Source: Chloroflexota bacterium
GTDB lineage: Bacteria; Chloroflexota; Dehalococcoidia; Tepidiformales; Tepidiformaceae
Direction of reading: 5' to 3'
Length of the DNA: 11,270 nucleotides
NCBI GenBank assembly: GCA_963169135.1
Contig: CAUJEQ010000255.1
Span: 1 to 11,270 of the forward strand
Below, piece by piece: positions 7,622-11,270 of the stretch. The notes beneath the pieces were generated by a model. That model did no database searches, had not been told where the DNA came from, and saw only the letters and a list, made by a program, of their open reading frames with translations. Each line of letters starts with the position of its first letter. The stretch's first letter is position 1. The translations under genes were made by a program, and so were the position numbers.

Positions 7622-8674
7622 GTGACCGAAGAGCGCCTCGTGGCCGCCACCCTCATCGTCGACGACGAGGCCGAGCGCTCGCTTCGGCCGAAGACTCTCG
7701 GTGAGTTCCCCGGCCAGGACCGCACCAAGGCCAACCTCGCCATTGCGATCGAAGCCGCAAAACAGCGCGAGGAAGCTCTTGACCACCTGCTCCTCTATGG
7801 CCCGCCTGGACTGGGCAAGACCACGCTGGCCAATATCGTCGCCAACGAGATGGGCGTCTCCATCCGCACCACCTCCGGCCCCGCCATCGAACGCCCGGGC
7901 GACCTCGCGGCGATCCTGACCAACCTCAAGGAACACGACATCCTCTTCATCGACGAGATCCACCGGCTCTCGCGTACGGTCGAAGAGATTCTCTACCCGG
8001 CGATGGAGGATTTCGCCCTGGACCTCGTCATCGGTAAAGGCCCGGGCGCCCGTTCGGTGAGGCTTGCGATGCCGAGCTTCACTCTCATTGGCGCCACCAC
8101 TCGCTACGCGATGGTGAGCGCGCCCCTGCGGGATCGCTTCGGGTCGGTCTTCCGCCTCGACTTCTACGACCCCGAGACGCTCACGGTGATCGTGCGCCGT
8201 TCGGCCAGCCTCATGGGCGTCAGTGTGCCCGATGACGCCGCATTCGAGATCGCGCGGCGCTCCCGGGGCACGCCCCGCATCGCCAACCGCCTGCTCCGCC
8301 GCGTCCGCGATTACGCCGAAGTCCGCAACGGGGGAGCGGTCACCCTCGATGCCGCACGCGCCGCCCTCGCCATGCTCGATGTCGACGACCTGGGCCTCGA
8401 TGACGCCGACCGCTCCGTCCTCCGCTGCATCATCGAGAAGTTCGACGGCGGGCCTGTCGGCCTCGAGACCATCGCCGCCGCCATCTCCGAAGAGTCCGAC
8501 ACCATCATGGATGTCTACGAGCCGTTCCTCCTGCAGTGCGGCTTCCTCAACCGCACACCCCGCGGCCGGGTCGCCACTGCGGCCGCCTATCGTCACCTGG
8601 GGATGGCGCCCCCGCGTAAGGCCGAGGTCCAGCCGACTCTCTGGAGCGCCGAGGACGGCGAGGCGCCACCGTGA
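7622..8674 (+). CDS. ruvB: Holliday junction branch-migration ATPase RuvB
   Basis: A 350-residue AAA+ motor with full RuvB signatures: Walker A GPPGLGKT (60-67), Walker B ILFIDEIH (107-114), sensor 1 IGATTR (156-161), arginine-finger segment LRDRFG (169-174) and sensor 2 RGTPRIANRLLRRVRD (215-230). A C-terminal winged helix includes RTPRGRVAT (311-319). RuvB forms hexameric rings that pump DNA through the RuvA-bound Holliday junction during recombination and repair, before RuvC cleavage. ruvA and ruvC are not in the window. GTG 7622 is chosen over GTG 7604 because the -10 box TATACT lies between them and the protein then begins VTEERLVAAT, the usual RuvB N-terminus. The stop overlaps the next gene by 4 nt. 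Nothing is missing or broken. Confidence 0.98.
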   Translation: MTEERLVAATLIVDDEAERSLRPKTLGEFPGQDRTKANLAIAIEAAKQREEALDHLLLYGPPGLGKTTLANIVANEMGVSIRTTSGPAIERPGDLAAILTNLKEHDILFIDEIHRLSRTVEEILYPAMEDFALDLVIGKGPGARSVRLAMPSFTLIGATTRYAMVSAPLRDRFGSVFRLDFYDPETLTVIVRRSASLMGVSVPDDAAFEIARRSRGTPRIANRLLRRVRDYAEVRNGGAVTLDAARAALAMLDVDDLGLDDADRSVLRCIIEKFDGGPVGLETIAAAISEESDTIMDVYEPFLLQCGFLNRTPRGRVATAAAYRHLGMAPPRKAEVQPTLWSAEDGEAPP

Positions 8675-9060
8675 ACCGCCGGCTCATCTCCTCCGGCGGC
8701 CCCTGGGAAGCCGTTGTCGGCTACTCGCGCGCGGTTCGCACCGGCAACCACGTTTTCGTGGCGGGCACCACCGCCGCCGCGCCGGACGGCTCGGTCTTCG
8801 GCCCCGGCGATGGCTACCTCCAGGCGAAACGCTGTTTCGAAATCATCGAGGCAGCACTCGCCGAGGCTGGCGCAGCGATGCGGCACGTGGTCCGTACGCG
8901 CATGTTCGTGACCGACATCTCCCGCTGGGAGGAGTTCGGGCGGGCGCACGGCGAGTGCTTCCGCGACCTCCGCCCGGTCGCAACAATGGTCCAGGTCGCC
9001 GCGCTCATCAGCCCGGAGATGCTCATCGAAGTCGAAGTCGACGCCGTCATCGATGACTAA
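8671..9060 (+). CDS. RidA/YjgF/UK114 superfamily protein without the catalytic arginine
   Basis: A 129-residue protein with the chorismate-mutase-like RidA fold signature: ISSGGPWEAVVGYSRAV (6-22), VFVAGTTA (28-35), GYLQAKRCFEIIEAAL (48-63), HVVRTRMFVTDI (72-83), RPVATMVQVAAL (101-112) and MLIEVEVDAVI (117-127). True RidA enzymes hydrolyse reactive enamine/imine intermediates released by PLP enzymes and need an Arg in the P-x-R segment. Here that position reads P-V-A, so A104 replaces the Arg, as in the Rid4-Rid7 groups, whose substrates are mostly unknown. The GTG start overlaps the ruvB stop (GTGA), and GAGG (8660-8663) lies 7 nt upstream, so it is co-transcribed and probably translationally coupled with ruvB. 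I would not call it ridA. Confidence 0.9.
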   Translation: MNRRLISSGGPWEAVVGYSRAVRTGNHVFVAGTTAAAPDGSVFGPGDGYLQAKRCFEIIEAALAEAGAAMRHVVRTRMFVTDISRWEEFGRAHGECFRDLRPVATMVQVAALISPEMLIEVEVDAVIDD

Positions 9061-9075
9061 AAGGATCCATCCGAG

Positions 9076-9099
9076 GCGAGCGCGTGAGCGAGCGCGTGG
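9076..9099. repeat. Tandem direct repeat, two 12-bp units
   Basis: GCGAGCGCGTGA (9076-9087) is followed directly by GCGAGCGCGTGG (9088-9099), matching at 11 of 12 positions. The pair is flanked by inverted CATCC (9068-9072) and GGATG (9098-9102). It may be a simple slippage product. Confidence 0.5.
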
Positions 9100-9101
9100 A
9101 T

Positions 9102-9124
9102 GCCGCCCTCACGCGAATGGCGGC
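9102..9124. repeat. Stem-loop resembling a dispersed palindromic repeat
   Basis: Arms GCCGCC (9102-9107) and GGCGGC (9119-9124) enclose 11 nt. Read on the minus strand, from about 9120 to 9098, the sequence goes CATTCGCGTGAGGG and then CGGCATCCA. This is close to the widespread bacterial dispersed repeat of the form CATTCCCGCGAAGG...GGAATCCA, whose accidental translation gives the familiar RHSREGGN. It may be a degenerate copy, and may also serve as a terminator. Confidence 0.35.
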
Positions 9125-9158
9125 GGATGAACAGAGAGGCGCAGAAGGTCCATAGCAG

Positions 9159-9178
9159 GCGCGCCAGGGATGGCGCGC
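9159..9178. terminator. Possible bidirectional terminator hairpin
   Basis: GCGCGCC (9159-9165) and GGCGCGC (9172-9178) pair perfectly over 7 bp around the 6-nt loop AGGGAT, extendable by a G-T pair. It sits between converging genes, where a terminator is expected. There is no T-run on either side, so intrinsic termination is uncertain. Confidence 0.35.
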
Positions 9179-9222
9179 TGGGATGTCTGTCGCCCGAAAG
9201 TGGCCGGGCCAGCACCACTGCG

Positions 9223-9639
9223 TCACCGCGCCCCCAGCACTCGGATTCCCGTGCCCTGTGCGATTGGCAGAAAGTCTGCGTCAAAGGTGAGGATGGCGTC
9301 GCATCCGCTGGCGAGCGCGGCCAGCAGATTCGCATGGTCGACCACGGAGGCCGTCTTGTCGCTCCACCCAACGAAGCGCCGCAGCGCCTCGGATTCGACT
9401 CCCGAATCCACAGTCGCGATGTCCATGGTCTTCGCCGCGTACCGGTGCAACTCGACCACGCGGTGATGGCCGGCCCGCTTCACGATGGTCAGCGCCTCGT
9501 AGAGCGTCCAGTTGCTCGTGACCATCGTAAAGGGGCGGCCCTGGCCGAGGAGCGCCAGGTGCCGCCGGAGCGTGAAGTGCCACTGGTCCCGCGTGTAGAC
9601 CAGTGGCACCAGTGCACTCGCATCGAAGAAGACCTTCAC
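9223..9639 (-). CDS. vapC: PIN-domain toxin, VapC family ribonuclease
   Basis: A 138-residue PIN-domain protein. The metal-binding acids expected of VapC are present: D6 in VFFDASAL, E48 in NWTLYEAL, D94 and D101 in SDKTASVVDHANLLA, and D120 in LTFDADF. VapC toxins are Mg/Mn-dependent endoribonucleases that usually cleave tRNA or rRNA and so arrest translation until the antitoxin binds them. The GTG start overlaps the antitoxin stop by 4 nt (GTGA on the minus strand). No Shine-Dalgarno sequence precedes it, so toxin synthesis probably depends on translation of the antitoxin, keeping the toxin the less abundant partner. Length is normal and the active site is complete. The RNA target cannot be read from the sequence. 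Confidence 0.92.
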   Translation of the reverse strand: MKVFFDASALVPLVYTRDQWHFTLRRHLALLGQGRPFTMVTSNWTLYEALTIVKRAGHHRVVELHRYAAKTMDIATVDSGVESEALRRFVGWSDKTASVVDHANLLAALASGCDAILTFDADFLPIAQGTGIRVLGAR

Positions 9640-9983
9640 GGGGCGTCGTACTCGGCGGACTCTTCGGCCGCCCTGTGCGGCCAGAGGCGCCCGGCTTCCG
9701 GCAAGCCGTACAGTTGGCGCTTGATATCGGAGAGGTCCTCCGGCAGCGCCGCCGGGTCCAGTCCGAGGGCCTCGTCCTGGTCCTCCAGCCGCCTCAACAT
9801 GGCTTCGTATTCGTCCCAATCGAACGCTTTCGTTTCGGCCGCCGGCGCGGCCCCCGCATCGACCACAAGCCGCAGCCCCCGCTCGATGAGCTCCTTCATC
9901 GGGACACCGTCGAGGGCGGCCTTCACTTTCAATCGCCGGTACAGTTCTTCGTCGTCGAGCACGACAGTCAGTCTCGCGCTCAT
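9636..9983 (-). CDS. vapB: Antitoxin of the VapBC-type pair, ribbon-helix-helix type
   Basis: A 115-residue protein. The N-terminus MSARLTVVLDDEELYRRLKVKAALDGVPMKE... reads as a beta-strand followed by two helices, the layout of a ribbon-helix-helix DNA-binding domain (about 1-42). An Ala/Pro-rich linker (43-50) leads to an acidic, Leu-rich C-terminal half with LPEDLSDIKRQLYGLPEAGR (80-99), presumably the part that wraps the toxin. ATG 9983 is favoured because a perfect AGGAGGT lies 6 nt upstream (9996-9990); the longer frame beginning at 10034 would run through the promoter and operator. Antitoxins of this kind repress their own operon, and four 8-bp iterons in the promoter are the likely binding site. 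The pairing with the PIN toxin is certain from the overlap; the name vapB is by partnership. Confidence 0.85.
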   Translation of the reverse strand: MSARLTVVLDDEELYRRLKVKAALDGVPMKELIERGLRLVVDAGAAPAAETKAFDWDEYEAMLRRLEDQDEALGLDPAALPEDLSDIKRQLYGLPEAGRLWPHRAAEESAEYDAP

Positions 9984-9989
9984 GGCTGC

Positions 9990-9996
9990 ACCTCCT
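9990..9996 (-). promoter_or_regulatory. Strong ribosome-binding site of the antitoxin gene
   Basis: AGGAGGT lies 6 nt before ATG 9983. It is the best Shine-Dalgarno match in the window and contrasts with its absence before the overlapping toxin gene. Confidence 0.8.
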
Positions 9997-10000
9997 CGCC

Positions 10001-10034
10001 GCGCACAATACCACAAGCGCACAATTGCACACAA
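10001..10034 (-). promoter_or_regulatory. vapBC promoter made of four 8-bp iterons (probable antitoxin operator)
   Basis: On the minus strand the units are TTGTGTGC (10034-10027), TTGTGCGC (10024-10017), TTGTGGTA (10016-10009) and TTGTGCGC (10008-10001). The last three abut and the first is 2 nt away. A promoter can be read within them: -35 TTGTGT (10034-10029) and -10 TATTGT (10010-10005) with an 18-nt spacer, giving a start near 9998, just before the ribosome-binding site. Ribbon-helix-helix repressors bind short tandem or inverted repeats cooperatively, so repressor bound here would cover the RNA polymerase site. Confidence 0.6.
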
Positions 10035-10053
10035 GTGACGGTTGGCCGTTCAC
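10035..10053. other. Inverted repeat between the glycosyltransferase and vapBC
   Basis: GTGACGG (10035-10041) pairs with CCGTTCAC (10046-10053) around the loop TTGG, with one bulged base. It adjoins the upstream iteron. It could be the end of the glycosyltransferase transcript, although the following minus-strand sequence is not a clean U-run, or an additional operator element. Confidence 0.35.
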
Positions 10054-10099
10054 GCCTCGGCAGCCTCGAGGAGAGCCCGCAGCTGGGTCGGCTCCTGCC

Positions 10100-10122
10100 G
10101 CCGGCGGCCGCCGAAATCCGGC
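10100..10122 (-). terminator. Possible terminator hairpin after the glycosyltransferase gene
   Basis: Arms GCCGG (10100-10104) and CCGGC (10118-10122) enclose GC-rich sequence that can also fold on itself; GCCGCCGGCGGC at 10097-10108 is a perfect 12-bp palindrome. It lies 15 nt past the stop. No T-tract follows, so this is only a candidate. Confidence 0.25.
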
Positions 10123-10136
10123 ACGCGCGGTAGCGG

Positions 10137-11270
10137 TCAGGGGGCGCGGAACCCCCGGCCCCGGGTGATGGTCTTGAGTCCGAGGTACCAGGCGCTGCGG
10201 GTGTAGGCATCGAAGCGGCGCCGTCGCGCCGGCATTGCCCAGCTTTCGCCCGCCCGGCAGAAGTCGACCAGGGGTTGGGTGGCAACATCCCAGGCGAGTT
10301 CGCCGGCGATGCGTCCCAGATTGTCGCGGCACCGGTCCGTAAACGCCGTGTCGTCGAGCAGACGTTCGATCCCCGCCACCACGGCGTCCACATCGCGCTC
10401 GGGCACGGTGATGCCGAGCGGGTCGCTCTCGACACGCTCGGCGAGCACGTCGCCGCGGGTGCAGAGCAGCGGCACGCGCGCGCGGAAGAGGTCGACGTAG
10501 CGCGTGCGGAAGGCGAAGCGGCTTTCGAGGTTTTCGTAGCCGAGGCAGACGCTCGCATCGGCCTCGGCGAGGTAGTCGTCGATGCGCTCGTAGGGCACCC
10601 AGCCGGAGAGGACGAAGACGTTGCGGTTTTCGAGCCGGAGATCGCGCGCAAGGTCGATCGCCTGTTTGGTCACGCCCGAATCGGGGCCGAAGGCGTAGTC
10701 CGGGTGGTTCACGCCCATGAAGACGAGTTTGACTTCCGGGCGCGTGGTGGCCAGGCGGTCCATGGCGTGGAGGAGCGTGATGGCGTCGTTCCACTCGGTA
10801 ATGCCGCCGTTCCAGAGCAGCACGCGGTCGCCGGGCTCGATCCCGGGTACCACGCCACGGAGCACCGGCCCCTGGGCATCGAGCGGCCGCTGGGAGACGC
10901 CGTAGGGGACGATATCGATGAACCTGCGGAGCGAAGGGTCGCGCTCGTACACATCGGGTGGGACGAGGGCGAGGGCCATCAGCATCCCGATCCACATGTC
11001 CCGCTGGCGCTCATCGGCGCAGAACATGAAGTCGGCGAGGGTGAGCTGCATGTTGAGGTACCAGCGGTTGCTCGCCATCCAGGTGCGCCGGAGCCTGGGC
11101 GGAAAGTCGCGTCGCGAAAGCTCCATCCACTCGACGTAGAGCGGCGTGAAGGCATCCAGCGCGAGCAAGGTCTTACCCATGAGGCCGGCGAACTGGGGCG
11201 GGAAATTCCGCGAGACCGTCACATCATGGGCGCCGGCGAGGAAGGTCGCCTCGGCGTTGGAGGTCCAGTG
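10137..11270 (-). CDS. Glycosyltransferase, GT4-like GT-B fold (5' end beyond window)
   Basis: 377 residues are visible and the frame is open to the right edge (first visible residues HWTSNAEATFLAG), so the start lies outside and the GTG at 11222 is internal. The visible part looks like most of the linker plus the C-terminal Rossmann domain of a GT-B enzyme: ADFMFCADERQRDMWIG (79-95), IDIVPYGV (118-125), the donor-domain strand VLLWNGGITEWNDAITLL (150-167), VKLVFMGVNHPD (180-191), VFVLSGWVPY (218-227), then LESRFAFRTRYVDLFRARVP (248-267) and LLCTRGDVLAERV (268-280). The last block takes the place of the E-x7-E nucleotide-sugar site of GT4 enzymes. It probably transfers a sugar in cell-envelope or exopolysaccharide synthesis; donor and acceptor are unknown. 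On the same strand, vapBC follows downstream with its own promoter. Confidence 0.85.
   Translation of the reverse strand, partial: HWTSNAEATFLAGAHDVTVSRNFPPQFAGLMGKTLLALDAFTPLYVEWMELSRRDFPPRLRRTWMASNRWYLNMQLTLADFMFCADERQRDMWIGMLMALALVPPDVYERDPSLRRFIDIVPYGVSQRPLDAQGPVLRGVVPGIEPGDRVLLWNGGITEWNDAITLLHAMDRLATTRPEVKLVFMGVNHPDYAFGPDSGVTKQAIDLARDLRLENRNVFVLSGWVPYERIDDYLAEADASVCLGYENLESRFAFRTRYVDLFRARVPLLCTRGDVLAERVESDPLGITVPERDVDAVVAGIERLLDDTAFTDRCRDNLGRIAGELAWDVATQPLVDFCRAGESWAMPARRRRFDAYTRSAWYLGLKTITRGRGFRAP

Larger units (their letters stand above)
9061..9222. other. Convergent intergenic region with repeats and hairpins
   Basis: The 162 nt between the ends of the RidA-like gene and vapC hold no credible gene. 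They contain a 12-bp tandem repeat (9076-9099), a stem-loop with arms GCCGCC/GGCGGC (9102-9124) that includes a sequence resembling common dispersed palindromic repeats, and a second stem-loop (9159-9178). Either hairpin might end transcription from both sides, although neither is followed by a T-tract. Confidence 0.5.

Noticed and set aside
9057..9371. 104-residue minus-strand frame containing RHSREGG
   Set aside because: The motif is the usual translation of a dispersed repeat, not a protein domain, and the frame overlaps vapC.
9100..10038. 312-residue rightward frame antisense to vapBC
   Set aside because: It is composed of Ser/Arg-rich shadow sequence opposite two recognisable genes.
9223..10995. 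590-residue minus-strand frame covering vapC and the region upstream
   Set aside because: Only its last 138 residues are real (the PIN toxin). The rest runs out of frame through the antitoxin and the glycosyltransferase and is Arg/Pro/Ala-rich.
11174..11222. GTG 11222 as the glycosyltransferase start
   Set aside because: The frame stays open with protein-like sequence (HWTSNAEATFLAGAHD) to the window edge, so this is an internal Val codon.

Overview
This is high-GC bacterial DNA with densely packed genes, mostly GTG starts and several start codons with no convincing Shine-Dalgarno site. The gene set fits Chloroflexota best: a KimA-type potassium permease, a multi-PAS hybrid kinase, RuvB and a GT4-type glycosyltransferase. 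That placement is an inference from gene style, and an actinobacterial origin is not excluded. No phage, insertion sequence, CRISPR array, tRNA or rRNA is visible.

Left part (1-3290). A universal stress protein gene runs leftward off the window edge. It diverges from a rightward gene for a KimA/APC-type permease that keeps the residues lining the potassium sites in Bacillus subtilis KimA. The permease also has a soluble C-terminal domain that looks Usp-like, so a Usp protein and a Usp-tailed transporter share one intergenic region. A small DUF952 gene follows the permease after 5 nt.

Middle (3400-9060). A 1392-residue soluble hybrid histidine kinase has a degenerate receiver at its N-terminus, seven PAS domains, a HisKA/HATPase core and an intact C-terminal receiver. 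A strong hairpin lies just before its ribosome-binding site. Next comes ruvB, with its own promoter placed so that transcription should begin at the GTG start. A RidA-superfamily gene lacking the catalytic arginine overlaps the end of ruvB by 4 nt.

Right part (9061-11270). A convergent junction with hairpins and short repeats separates these genes from leftward genes. On the minus strand the order is a glycosyltransferase (5' end beyond the window), then a VapBC-type toxin-antitoxin pair. The vapBC promoter is built from four 8-bp iterons that probably form the antitoxin operator.

No multi-gene system new to me is evident. The best leads are the iteron operator of vapBC, the apparently leaderless starts, the pseudo-receiver plus seven-PAS kinase with its leader hairpin, and the Usp/KimA-type arrangement.
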